A stretch of 64,000 bases of DNA, from the NCBI GenBank assembly GCA_014607495.2, contig CP053152.1, positions 13,251,899-13,315,898 on the forward strand. Reading direction: 5' to 3'. The stretch comes from Carposina sasakii (lineage: Eukaryota > Arthropoda > Insecta > Lepidoptera > Carposinidae). Position numbers and translations under genes: made by a program. Positions 28,001 through 43,000 of this stretch are shown piece by piece. The first letter of the stretch is position 1, and the number at the start of each line of letters is the position of its first letter. Below the pieces are notes generated by a model, which worked only from the letters and a program-made list of their open reading frames with translations, made no database searches and had not been told where the DNA came from.

Positions 28001-31000
28001 AACCTCATTTATTGCTTGTTGTGTTAGTCTTTAACTGTCCACTCAATTAGATTAAGGAAATTTGTCTGAAACCCATAATGTAAATTGAAGCGGACGTTGA
28101 CAAACCTCAATAAAAAAAAAACCTTAAACAAGCATGAAGTTTCTAGCCAAAATTAATGCTAATTAATCTGATGTTGTTTCTCCATTGGAACACAATGTTA
28201 CTATTTAGGATTTAATTAGCAAGCGTTCTCATTAACGGCATTTGAACTCTAGGAATGCTAGGCTAGCTCGTTTGTACTACTGTTTTAGCTCACTAAGTAC
28301 CTGTAACATTTCCTGGTGCTACAATTCCTCTATTCGAATCGCTTGAATAAGTTGACATAGACATAGACAAATCTTTATTTGCTAAAACAACACTCACTAC
28401 ACATTACACTAAAATTGGAAAAGTGGTGGTACAATTTTTATGTCTAGCAAAAGTAATGTGCGATGTGTCACAATAGCAAAAAGGTCCTGACTCAGCATGT
28501 GTTACAGACAAGTCTGCAACGCTGGTAATTCTGCCAGAACCGGAAGGGGAGTGCGTGCAACAATAAAAACTATGATTAAACAAATATTACGAGTATAAGG
28601 TGATTCTGCAAAAATATTAATAAGTAATACATTTATATAATATGGTGTATGATAGATATTGTAAAGAATATAATATATTGAAAAGGGTAATCAATCAGTT
28701 CTATAGGGTGTATGGGAGGCATAAACAATTGTCATGAGATCCATCTAGTTTGGCTACCGAGTAATATTAAAGCTTTGTTTTTGAAGTTTAAGCAGATGTA
28801 GTTTAAGTGAGTTGCTATTTCACTTTGTTTTTTTGTCGGACATAAATTATCTGCAGTATTAACTACGTATTTATTATTGTCATCTGAAAGTTTTTATTTT
28901 TACAGTTTCGTTTCCGTTGCTCCAGTTTTGTGATCCACTTAAAGTTTCAGCGAAAATACGATTATTGTTCAAGGAATTTATTGGTCTATTTACTTGCTTA
29001 TTTTTTAATGGTTTTTCAAAAGAGTTATACCTAGGGAACTTATGATTCTGATACTATTTATTTCGGAATTATTTATTTCGGTAATTGACGGAGGCCTAGG
29101 TTCAGCAGTAGACTTGCTATAGTTGAAATGATGATGATGATGATGAATATTAATTCCGCTTGTCTGATGGGGAAATAGGATACAGTGGAAAGACTACGCT
29201 ATCTAATCTAGACTTAATTTTTGCTAGTAATTACGTAGTTAATTGTTTACGGATTTCCAAGATGTGCGTGAGAATAAGCTGATAAAATGTGTCGTTGACC
29301 GCGGTGGTTTCTGTTTCATCTGTCGTACATATTATGTACCAATTAATTTGCGCATATTGACTTATATCCAGCCATAATTTCTACTCCGGTCTACCCAATT
29401 ACTCCAACTGTAATACATTTGCTCTGTAATTCATAATATTATGTATACACAGAGAGTTAAAATCCCTTAAGTATATGTTTAAGTATAAATGTAGATGTCT
29501 CTATGAGATGATAGAAGAAAGCCAATATGCTTAAGTACCTACATAGTTTAGAAGTCTATTCGATGCAAACAAAGAAACAACAAACGTTATTTTCTTTCTT
29601 CTTTATAATATGTGTGTACGAGTATATATTAGATTGATTGATGAGTGAAATGTTATAGAGGAACAAGAAAATTGTACTTTCTTTTTGTCGATGTCTACTG
29701 ATGTACACTGTTATGCCTATACATAACTTGTTATGTTTATGTACGAGTATGTATAATTTACTGATGATTATAAAAAGATAACTGCAAATGAAAGTGTGTG
29801 AATGCTTTTTGTTCTTTAGAATCAATTGCAGTTAATAGTTGTCATCTTACACATTATGAGTGAATTAATAATAGGAAACACTATTGTAACAATGAGCTTG
29901 GTAAATAAATATCTACTATTTCCTGGTTTTCTCCTCCATTAAGCTTTTTGTATGATTGAATAGTATGCATTGAAAGTTTCTTTAAAGTTTTTGACATCAT
30001 TTGCAAACAACTTATTAATTTTTGACAGGTAATTGATAATAGTTTAGACATTTCGATCGTTTATTATAATCTTGCCTGCCTGTTTAGAGTTCAATTTTAA
30101 AAAATCTCATCCAATTAAATATTAATAGTTTTGATCATGTACGATATTGGTGTAGATACATACAACTAAATATGAATATTCCATTTACAATTATAATATA
30201 CAACATCGAAGACGTACTTTGAATTATAATGTAAATATGCCTTATGTTCAATGCCTTATCATAATTAAAATATGGTAGCCCTTGCTTCCGGTCTCATGCG
30301 GTGATCCCATCACGCCTTTGCCTTGGCTTTGGTTATATGTAGGGCCTCCACAACGTTGATACCGTGAACAAAGTAGTGAACGAACTCAATAAAAGTAGAT
30401 ACCTACTTATGGATTTATTGTAGGTCTCACAGATATGACTCTTATAAAGGAGTTAAGCGGGTTAAGCCATTGTATGAAGTATACAATCGTTTCCATATTT
30501 TCTGTACTGAAATGATTTACCTGCCTGGAATCAGGAGGGTTACACTCTTACAGCAGAATTGCTTCCATTGTAGAAGCGAGACGCCTTCATAAGAAATAAA
30601 GCCTTTATATATGTATAATGACGTAGCTTTATTAGAGCCCATAGACAGAGTCCTTCCAGTCACTGGAACAGGCCGGGTTTCGCAAAGGCTACAGCACCGT
30701 GGACCACATCCATACTGTACGGCAGGTTATACAGAAGTTGGAGGAGTATAACCAACCGCTGTGTATGGCTTTTGTGGACTACGAGAAAGCCTTCGACTCC
30801 ATAGAAACCTGGACCATTTGTGGAGGTGCTGAGAAATATCTACCAAATGGCAACGATGTCCGTTCAAGTCCAAACCCACCAAACAAGACCGATCCAATTA
30901 CTCCGAGGTGTGAGACAGGGTGACGTAATATCCCCGAACTTTACCAACGCCATGGAGGGTGTCTTCAAGACGCTACAGTGGAATGGAATAGGCATCAACG

Positions 31001-34000
31001 TCAATGGTGAATGTCTCACGCATCTTCGCTTTGCAGACGATATAGTTTTGATGATTGAATCGCTGCAGGACCTACAAAAAAAATGGTCTACTCTCAATGC
31101 TGCCTCGAGGCGTGTGGGACTCGGGATGAACCTGGACAAAACCAAAGTAATTTTCAATCGACACATCATCCCTGAACCGATATCCGTCGAAGGTGTAGCC
31201 CTAGAAGTTGTCCAGAAGTATGTATACCTTGAGCAAATATTTCAGTTGGGTAAAGCAAATTTCGAGAACTTCGTTTGGGAAGTTGCGTCATATCTTTGAG
31301 TCATCCTTGCCACAATGCGTCAAGACCAAGGTGTTCGATCAGTACGTTCTACCAGCCATGACTTACGGAGCCGAGACGTAGAACCTGACGGTGGGGCTGG
31401 CTTACCGATTGCATGTCACTCAGAGAGCTATGGAAAAGTCAATGCTCGGAATCTCGCTAATGGACAAAGTCCGAAACGAGATTATCCGGCATAAGACCAA
31501 AGTGACAGACATAGTCTCGAAATGCAGCAGACTGAAGTGGCAGTGGGCAGGCCACATCTGTCGTAGAACTGATGGACGGTGGAGTAAACGGGTTCTCGAA
31601 TGGAGACCGCGCCTCGGCAAGCGTAGTTGGGCGCCCTCCAGCCAGATGGACCGATAACTTAAAGAGGACGGCTGGTAGTGACTGGATGGCAAAAACGGGA
31701 GATCGAGCCAAGTGGCGTACTCTGAGGGAGGCCTACGTCCAGCAGTGGACTGCAATAGGCTGATGACGATGACGACAACGAATAGACAGAGTGATATAAT
31801 TTCTTTATACTGACACGAAATCTACATTCGTAATCGTAATTTCCTTAGCACGTGCCAATTACGTGATCAAATCTAACCGATAACTACTGGAGGAAAGATC
31901 ACAATGACGTATATGTATAGATCTTGTGATGTTAAGAAGCAATATTTAAGCAAGAGCCCATACCTAACCTGTAGTAGAGGGAAGAGTATTTACACAAAGT
32001 TACTGTCAGTGCCATGACATCACTACCTGGGACTAGCGTCTTACCGGCTATTCTTTGTATTTCAGCTATCACGTTTACACACCTAATGACATAAACCTTT
32101 TTGGTCAACAGCTTACGTAAACCTGTGCTAATATGTATGTTCTAGTTGACGCCCGCGATTTCGTCCGCGTGGACTGCAGAAAAAACAAATTGTCGAAATT
32201 ATGATGAGAAGAGGGATGAAAATATTTACCCGGGATAAAAAGTAGCCTATGTGTTAATCCAGGGTGTCAGTTTATTATTTATTTGGAAACAATCTGACAC
32301 AGATGTATATGTAAAACATAATTGTATAAAAATATATTATTATTATTATTTTATCTATGCAGAATTAGCTTTTCGCATAATATCATGTTAGATGATCTCG
32401 GTGGCTCTCTTTATAAATTGGACTATAAGTGGAATTAGCTATTATGTTTTATGATGGACGACGGGGGTATTTATGTGAAGGCTTTTGTGTTTTCTATCTT
32501 AAACGTTCCATATACTTTAAATAAATCCCTTAAGGAGTCTGCCCACAAACCCTTTATACATAATCGATACAAGCAATGTATTGTATGATTTTGTATGAAA
32601 CAGCGCCCACTGGCACGTATTGGATCTGTTACGTCATGGAATTATAAGATTGTGGGCAAACTTCCTTAGTTACAGATTATGAGAAGTAGATATGTAAACA
32701 AACGTTTATTCAGAAACAATGATCGAATATAATATTGATTGATGGGGATTTAATGGATACGAACCCATGAGTGTGCAAAACAGCTTAAAGTAAAGATACC
32801 TGATAACTAACATTGAAAAATATTCGAAAAGAATAATAGACAAGGGAATATTGCAAAATAAATAAGCCAAAATTAAACAAGTTTACATAATATGCATATT
32901 TATATGCGGTCTCATAATCCGGTGAACGGCCTCATTAAGGTATGTTCCCAAGCCAAGTATCGGTTTTTTTCGTTTTCCAACTTTCGTTTCGGCTAATAAT
33001 AAGTAGCTGTCTCTGTCTATCTACTTTATTTTCAAAGTTTTACTACTCGTACAAACGGTCTGCAATTTTTTTATCTAGTTAATTCTTATTGTCACTTAAA
33101 AACCAGTAAGTATATTTACGTTATTACTCGACTGCCTCAAAAGGAGGGTTATGTTTATCGAGTGTATGGTGTGTGTGTGTTTTTGTATTTGAGTTTGAGA
33201 GGTGTCATATTCGTCTCTCGACACTGGTTCAAAATTTGACGCAGTGGGGTTTTTTTCTTTAATAAGGTTATTTGATAAAAAATTCGTAGAGTACAGAAAC
33301 CTACTTACAAACATGAAATAATTTGATTGGCATAGTAAAATTCTGGCGCCATCTATTTCAAATAGATGTCACTAGAATTATAAATGGCTCTAAAACATAG
33401 TTGTTGGATTTGGATAGGTTCCAATCCAACTAGCTGACTTGATAATATCTTGCTTGCTTGCGTGGTACAACCACGAATATTAGTGGAATGGATGGAGACA
33501 CCGTGGGTAGAACTTCATGTTGTTGAGTATAGAACTACTAGATGGCGCTTACTAATTGTATGTTACTCTTTAAAATATTTTTTTGGTTCTGTGATAAATT
33601 AGTAATATAACCAAACACAGCACGCGGACGCCACTTTAATTAATGTTATTAATTTAATTTTACTAATACATAATTGGTATTTTATGATAACACCATTTTT
33701 TATTCAATGACCTAACCTAATACAGTACTTACTTAGTTCAAAAAGAATTGAAAAGTAAGTGATGTCACCCAAGGGACTCGGTCCTTGACATCCCCTTAAT
33801 TTTGAATGCTTATAGGTACTAATAATTGAGACGTTACAATTACATGGAAAATTCCTTAACCACATATTATGCAGACTTTTTAGACTCCTAGATCGATAAT
33901 GGTTGTTATCAGTGCCAGAGAGCATGATGACGTCACGTCACGGGTGCAATAACCGATGCAGTCTGCGCCCTAGACCGGGCAGCGTGGGCGGGCGAGACGC

Positions 34001-37000
34001 GACAACAATGTCACAACACGCGACTGCACTATCCTTGACGTTTTCGCGAACTATACTTACACACATTCCTATTTTGAAAAGTTCTAGTTCCAGAATAACT
34101 GGCTTATTTTGAAATCGGCTCCATGTGCTGTGGCTTTTGTGTACGATCCTATATGCATACGATCTAGTAGTATAGTAGCTGCAATTTCTATGCTCGGTGC
34201 GTTACACAGAACATATGGCGTGAGTGCGCATTCCTGAGTGCTTTCTGGAATATTCGGTCAGTACTACAATCTGTAGAGCTAGTCAGTGTTTAAAATTAAT
34301 TCGGGTCGAACCAAAGTGTACCTTAGTTATCGATTTTGTTGAATTATCGTTTTTCCGTGTGAATCGGCGGTAAAATGAGCGGTAAGTTATCGTTGCTTTA
34401 GTGTTCCATCAGTTCCATGTCTATTTTGATGTTTCTTTAGTTCGGTCGCGCCATAAATGTGTAAAAATATGATACGTTGTAATGTAGAGTTTTATGACTG
34501 TTCTAATTCGTCTGATGTTTAAAATGTAATAAAGGGACTAACTTGGCAACAGCGTTCATCATTTGATTGATGGCAATACTTTAGTAAAATATGACAAATC
34601 CTAATTTAGCGCCCGGGTTCACTAACTTTGGTCAGACAGAACTAACATAAAACTTGCTTTATCCATTTAATAATTTATTGCATACATACATTTATATGCG
34701 CATAACTGTGTTCCCATAATTGTGTAACCAGAACTTCATGATCACGAAGGAGCTCTCCCACATTTAGCATAGAGAGGGCCGACCCCTTGTGAACCCCCAT
34801 TTTTTCACGCCAACGTAGTTGACCCACTGGGTCTCCTGTGGACCTCTGGGGGTCTACATGGACCACTTTGGGAACCACTGTGCCAGCCAATCGACTGAGA
34901 TAACGCCCCCAAGTTCCTTATTAAACTTTTACGATATGCAAAAGGAAAGATTCCGCTGCTGATGTACGAGTATCATAGCGAAGCCCCGCATCAGCGCAGG
35001 ACAACATAAACGGAATAAAAAAGGCAAAAGAAAGTCAAGTTATTACTGCCTTATTACCTACCGCTAGCATTTTCTCAGGCGTCATAGTATGCCTTCATTT
35101 TCATAGTCTCTTTTTGCTCGAACTCTCACCGGCTCCGCATAGAGACGTCCGCCGGCAGCTGTCCCTCCTAATAAGGCCCAAAAATGCGCGTAGGCAGCCC
35201 ATTAGTTCTAGAAAATAGCCAATGGCTGATGGGCAATTATATGGAATTAAGAGAACAGTGTGTCAATTTAATTATATTAGTAACTTGATGGATTGGATAT
35301 GTAATAATACGTATAAACGTTTGCGGCATGTTATATCAGCAAATTATCAAAATTATCTTTTGATGTGAGAATGAGGTTGATAATTTCTAAGTTGAAAGAT
35401 ATTAAAACTAAATATAACGTTGCCCAAAACTAGATAAATTATAACGTTATGTAACGTAGAGTTCCTTGCTATAGTTTACAAGGCTTGCTGTTAACAGTAT
35501 ATTGTAGCTACATAGGTATATCAACTTGTATCTATGTTTGGATTCATTGCATTTTATTTCATAAATTTTACTATTTGCTCCTTTTTGGTCTGAAATATTC
35601 GCTAATGAGCAATTTGTTGTCATTATCACCTCTTGTTCAACATATAATGGTTTCGAGCATATAAGGCATTAGATTATTTAGCGCGTTTTGCATAGTTCGT
35701 ACTGAGTTTTATCGTTGATCATCATCTTACCTGTATAGTATCTATTGATGTTCGTGCTCGCATTTGTATATTTATTTTGGGAACTATATTTTCTGTCACC
35801 AAAATTTATATTTGTCATCAAGTTGTATCATATAATACCGCCACGAAATATTTTCGTTCTCAGATAAACAAATGTTTTCCCAGGTATGAATTACCAAATT
35901 AATGTTAATATATGTGTAAAGTAAAAGATGGATCACCAAAGAAATTGTAGTGCATTGATTAAATATAAACGTCGTTCTCACAATAATAGTTTTGTTACTT
36001 AAATAATAGGTTTGTCCTCAAAATGATAGATCTGTCACCAAATACTTGCAAATTTAGCTAATTGCTTATGGTTACCTGTTTGGACGGATCCGAATCTGGC
36101 AATATAGGTTAGAAGAATGAGGCGGCGGCGACGGCCGCCGCTTATTTCTTCGGTGTTAGGTTACATGTTTAAGTCCAAGACGATTTCTAGCGACAAAAAT
36201 ATGATTTATTGGTGATCACTTTTAAATTATTTGCTTCAATACTTATTAGGACAAACCTATTAAAATACATTCAAAAATATTAATTTGGTACTAGACCTCA
36301 CATCTCCATGATTTTAGGTGATTTTTCGTGGAACTGATTTTATATTGTTTGGTGACTAGATTTTGGTGACTAGATTTTGGTGACAAATCTATTATTTTGG
36401 GGGCAAACTCTATTATTAAGGAAACAGAAAACGACTTCAATTGGTGACAGCTTAAATCATACCCATTTATTTTTAGGATACGCTTACACTACAAGTAAAT
36501 TGCAAACATTACATCAAACATCAATTAGCTAGCTAGATAGTAGTATAAACAAAAATCATTGTGCATAGGCTCCATTGCTCCATTACACCATGGCATGTAA
36601 GTTGTACCTAAATGCTCTGTTGTTATAAATTACCTTTCCCAAAAGATATACCTAATACCGTATCGTCGCCCGTCGTCTTCAAATCAGTTATTTCCTTTCA
36701 CAAATTACTAGCAAAAGTCACTTAAAATACAGGTTGTTATTGAAACAATTTTCTAGGATTGTTAAAACATTACATGCGTGGTTCTCTGCAGTCGGGTAAT
36801 TATTTTAATGACTAAATTAGACTTGTCTAATCGTTGGTGGAACGAATGGAGTTTGTTTATTTAAAGTTACATACAATGTTACAACTAGGTTTTCATTTTC
36901 ACTGAAATATTTGTCAATTAATTTCAAACATTTACTATGCTATTTTATATTTAATTTCCATAATCCAAAATTTACGTGAAAACTGCTCAGGGCATATCTC

Positions 37001-40000
37001 TCTCTTTCTTATGTTCTTTTCCCATAAGGGTTTCCTCACAATTCTGCGCCAGAACGCTCTATCGTGTATTGGCTCAGGGCATACCTAGTCTATTTATATT
37101 ATAGTCTGTTAAATATTTAGATCGTCACCTTTAATAAATGTAATTTAAATGAATATCCTTTACTATATTATTTATGTATTTTACGTTATATGACCATGAG
37201 ATACTTAATATCTGTCCTTAAATTAACTCGAAGACCCATTACTTACAATAAATAGTTTGCTTTTAATTCGCGGAAACAATTGGCAATAAATATCAAAAGA
37301 CACACGACAAAGCGTTGTCATCAATTTAACTGCTCACTAGACTAAGGCAATTAATTAACATTTTTATTGATGGTGTTTATAGGATTCCCACTTTGATTCC
37401 TTCGTTGGTTTTATACCACACAATAAAGGAAGAACACAATAAAGAACATTATGAACGCATCCTTAGCAATTTTTTTCCGTGGAATCTCGTTTGCTATTCT
37501 GTAGGTCTGGCTACCCCATGGTATGGTATGGTAGAACGGGTTTGTTTTCGCAACTCGACGACTGTCTGCGTAAGGGTGGTGTGCTCTCTACTCGAGCCAG
37601 TCTGTCTCCTCCAGAAATCCTAGCAGCCTTTTCAGGTTGCCCAGAGTCTCGATAAGCGAGCCTGGAGAGCCGACATATTTTGCCCGTTATGGGGCCACTT
37701 CTCTGCAGCGCAGCAGCAGATGGGCGGCTGTCTCCTCTTCCTCAATGCAGGCTCTGCACAGGGGACTGTCTGTAACACCTAATGTCTGACTACCCCATTT
37801 CAGGGACACAGCCTTGTGTACCTAATACCTATACGGGGTGTTTTTTCGTTGCCACCCTTAACAAAGGGTACGTACTCTATACGTCAAATAAAGTAAATCT
37901 GCCAAAAAAAAATGCTGGAAAGAGATGTTCAGTGTTTATGCTAGTTTTTTCATAGACAGATATTAATTATTTCTCGTGAAGAAATGTTGCTACGCGCGTC
38001 TATGAGCATTTATACAGAAAAACTCAGTCTATTTACTCAAATTTGGACCCTAATATCTTGGGAACCAGACCAGACACTTCCCAGGTATGCTTCCATGGAG
38101 AAAAATGACCGTGATGATGAGGAGATTCCGTAGTTTTCGGGAACGTTGACGACCAAAAATCATCCTGTATGTATGTAGGTACTAGCGGACGCACGCGACT
38201 TCGTCTGCGTGGACTAAACAAAAAAATGATACGTCGAAATTTTCCTGCATTTTTTTTCTGGGATAAATAGTAGTCTATGTCCTTTCTCAGCCTGGTAGTC
38301 ACCTGTGTAATATTTATATTACTGTTCCCAAGCATTTTCTTTTAATAAATGTCGAGATTTTATAAATCTGCTATAGGTATGTTGATTGCTCCTACCAATG
38401 GCTCCTACGTAATCTTAATTGTTTTAAATCCAGTTTTATTCCAGAAGTACCTTTGGGACAGGGTTGTTAAAGTGCTTTAAATATAAAATTGTTAATGGAT
38501 TTTAAAGTGAGCTCTGCTGGTTGACGGCTTTTTATTATCTTTGCTATAAAAAGTGGTAGTATTTTGAGTCTGCCTTTCTACTACTGAGATGTCATGGCTA
38601 CGCTGTTACGGATGCTTGTGATATCCACTAATTATATTCATTGGTCCCCGTCAATTAATTTGATTGGTGGATATCAAAGGTATCAATAGTAATGTCATGT
38701 CAGGTGGAAAGGCAGCTCGAAGTCTATGTTCAAGCAATAGATATCTATCGGCCCTTAGTGCTCTGCCTACCCCGTAAGGGATAAAGGCGTGATTATATGG
38801 TATATGTATGTAATAGATATCCATCGCTTGATGTTGCTCTTATTATATATCTTGTTCGATAAAAGAGGGTAGGTACATTAGGCGTTATCCCCAAAGGGTT
38901 AGGGCAGGTGTGTGATTTTTTATTAGCGTTCATTTTCATGCGGTCATCAAGTCCGTAATGAATTCTAACCCCTATCGGTGAGAGTGTGGCGAAAACGAAC
39001 GTCGATGCCAAACAATGTTTCATTGTCTAAGCACCAAAATATCTTAACTAGTCGATGTATACAATTTTCGACCTTCCCCTAACCCGTACAAACTATGCAC
39101 GAAACTCCATTGTCTGTCATATACAGAGCTGCTATAATAAAAACTTCGCTAGCCTGGACCTATTTTCTAGCACTAAAAGATGTTTCAGGTCAGACTTGAT
39201 TAAAATTATTAATAATAATCAATGAATCACATTCACACACACACACACATACACCCTTACACGACTGTAATTTTACTAACGCACTAACAACTTTAAGTAC
39301 CTAATATGTATCATTATTTAAGTAATCTAATAATATTTTTGCTCTCTCATTATTATTATTATATAAAATGAAAATCAATAAATGGCAGTATGTTAAGATG
39401 ATAGAATGCTAAACTATGTACTATTCAAAGTGCTGTGGATTTTGGTAAATAAAAAAAATAAGTAAATAATAAAATTAACTTAACTTAAATTGATACTGAT
39501 GATAACAATTTAATAAATTGATTCATTCCCACAACCTCATCAATCACTGATCCCAAAGTAAAATAAAATTGTGTCCGACACAACCGATGGTGTAAGTTTA
39601 CACAACTACCATCATTCTAGCTCATTCACTACCATCAATATTCATAAACTAATATATAAAAATGAGCGTCATGGTACGTAATGATGTTGATACTTAAAAA
39701 TGTATCAACATAATAAACCTACCAGTAATAGACTGTCCGCTACCAACAAGTTTCCAAAAAGATTCGCCCACTCAAACCCGGAAGATCGACGTACTCTAAT
39801 TAACAATATTATATAATATCTAGAAAAAAAAACATAGTCTTGCCAAAGGCTACGCTTGCCCTATTTCTATAGCTATATTAAAGACATAGAAATATAAAGG
39901 GAATAAATTACATAGCTTTGGCATCTAAGTAAAGAGAATTCGGTATTCCCTCGGGTGATAGCCTAGCAACTTGTCAATGATCATGAACATCTGACCCCGC

Positions 40001-43000
40001 TATGCTAAAAGTGACTGTGGAATCTACTTTAGGATCTTGCAGCTCTGACCCCCATTTCGGGATCATGTATGTATATGGATGATGTATGTAATTTTTTTAA
40101 ACTTTAAAGCTCGTATTCTTCAGCGATGTGCGAACTAAAAAGCACTTTCATTTGTCAAAACGATATGCGCTACTTACTTATGTTTTTGTATAGTATGTCT
40201 TCTGTAATCTGGTATTGCTTTGGGCTGCTTGAGTTCTACACACTCGGTTTGTTGTCTGTTGTTTTAGTCCGAGTTTTACGGTTGGCTTAACATGGCATGT
40301 CTTTGACCATTTGATTCGATACGGTTTGGTTTTAGATGGAGTCATTTGTGCTTTTTTGCTGGTATTTAGTTTCGGTTTTGACATTTTAGTCTTGCCTTTA
40401 AAATTATACGGGTTGTGTTACATTTAATTTGTTTCTTTCTGTACTTGAAGCGTACTTATCTCAGTTTACTTACCTACCTGTAAAAGCTCTACACTTACTT
40501 ATTCCAAAGTAACTCTACTCTTCGTCGTCTCATCATTCTCTGAGATTTGGTCCAAGGAAAGGTATGAAAGAATCGACCTAATTTACTTTTATTAAATAGC
40601 ACAAGGATTTATTAGTAAACTAACAGACATAATATCCTAAATACGCATACGCGAAATCTATTTTAATCACGGTCGCTTACCGCAAATCCTACTAGATAGG
40701 AAACAGAGCATCATTGCTAGTCGACTGCATTCCGCGAGCGCCTCGACCGTATCCTGCATTTCCATGCTCGGTGGTTCCCAGTATGCGCGGATCCGCTACG
40801 CGCGACCTTCCCTGGACCGGTGGACCCTCGTTAGCATCGCCCACACGTCCCCATTCAACAATCGAACTAAGATCATTAGAAAACGCAACCGCGACTTGCG
40901 GAGTTACGGCTAGACTTAGCGCTGTCGGCCCGTCAGTCACGCCGACGACAGCATCCGACGACGCCGCCGCCGCAAGCGCGCACCGATCCATTCGCGAACT
41001 ATCGCACGAAAGTTCGATCGAATGGACTTTAATCGATACTATCGACATTTTTAGTGAGTGCTTCAGTGAATCGATTGTTTTGCGTTTGTAGGTTTTGGCA
41101 AATGCGTCGCGTTTACACTGGGAGCTGGCGACCGATACCCGGGACAAATTGTCCCGGTAGTAAATTTAAGCGTTAATTGGAGCGTTAAAAATTGTAACGA
41201 TAGGATATGCGATGCGCAGCCGCTATTTTTAAACAATATGTCATTGTATAACCGTACGAATTATAATAATTGTATGTAATGTAACACATAAGAAAGACGC
41301 TGAAAGACAAGGAAGACGCTGGTTTTGATTGAACATGACATACATTTCGTAAGTCACTTGATATGAAGGAACATCAGTTTTTGTAGCGTAATATTTGACA
41401 TTTAGTTTTTCCTTTGTAGTGTTGTCGCGATTCAATAAACATTTGCCGTCCACGAAATGTCAACAGTCAATCAAAAGAACGTGAACCCGTGGTGTGCGGC
41501 GCCGCGTGCCGTTTAGTGTTAATTGCCTATAAATAAGACAGGGCTATCACAAAGTCCAAGATACAATGATCCCCGTATCCTAGGTTTAAGACTGGGAGAG
41601 GCAGCTTATTCAGGGTTCCACCATTAATGGTAATTACCCCAACAAGAATGTCACACAGCAAACTTTTCCGAATTCTAAGCTATCTCCAATTGGTGCATTG
41701 TGGCCAATAGAAACCACCAGAACCGGCTTCTGGGAATGTAAAAGTAGTGATAATCTGAGCGATATATGAAATATTCATGTGCTTCTCCATAACTGCAACC
41801 TTCTCTTTATGGCGTGAAAATAGATTTTTCTTTAGTAGTATTGACATGTACCTAGTCCAGTGGATTGTTTAAATCATTTTCATCGATATTTCTTTTATAA
41901 TTTGTGTGTTCGTAATCAATATTGTATGAGATATAACAATCAATCAATCAATCAGCTTTGAATATGATGTATGGTCTCCGCATAATTTAATTAGACGCAT
42001 TTGTAATTTTCGGCTGTCTTCTTGAAGGTTTTCCGTATAGCTTAGTGTGGCGCCCAAATCTTTAGCGATTGATGTACGAAATACATCAAAATTTATTGAT
42101 GTTAACATCTCTTGGGTTGGCTGCTCACAATATACGAGTACTACGGGGACAGTGTATTCTTTTTGTTTAATAACGCATATTTATATGTTTTTTACTTTGG
42201 ACCAAAAACAACTATACAAGCTAAAAAAAGTAGAACCCTCATCTAATTTGAGCCAGTACCTATGTACTTAAATAAATAAATAAATAATTTGTCATTGCTA
42301 TTCATAATATTTTCTAATGTGTTAATATTACTTACATTACCTAATTTCTTGCGGTATGGTATCACATAGCTGATATCAACCCTTTGTATTGTACTTCCAA
42401 GGTCAATCTGGGTCAAATAACATATGAGAGTACCTACTAGGAACCCGTATACAATGGAGCTTTCTTCCTTGTATATGTGTGAACTCGTGCTGGCTCGTGC
42501 GTGTAGTAAGTAGTTCGTAGTTCTTTTGAGAAACAACTCTGCTTCAAATATTTTTTATTTTTGTTTATTTCGGAAAACAAACTATCTGGAGAACTGGTGT
42601 TACCCGGGGCATACCTCGTTTACCTACTTGAAGAAAAATAGAGCAAATACCGTATTTTATCATAGCCATGTTTTATTCCATAAGTATACCTATTTCTCAA
42701 AATGTTGATTGGTCATCCGACAGTTAAATGTTATCTACTAAAATGATTATAATTTGCATAATGCAATGTCAAAATAAAAAACTAATTCCTTAATTACGAA
42801 AGACACAAGAGTTACAAAACATCGGCAGTCATAATAATTAAGTGTCTTCTACTTCTAATGACGCTGCTCCGAGGAGACGAATAATTAGATGATATTAATA
42901 ATATGCAAAGATCAAAGCAAGTGTATTGAACGTAAGATGTTATGACAGGGTGAGAAGAGTATCTTGGGTGGATTGGATAAATAAATAGCTATAAATGGCG

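Noticed and set aside
29131..29146. GAT triplet run considered as an independent microsatellite
   Set aside because: It is the tail of a retroelement 3' end, as in the other tailed copies.
40692..41147. 151-codon minus-strand and 125-codon plus-strand frames
   Set aside because: They overlap in antisense within a CpG-rich block where stops are rare; no motif recognised. Kept only as a promoter-like block.
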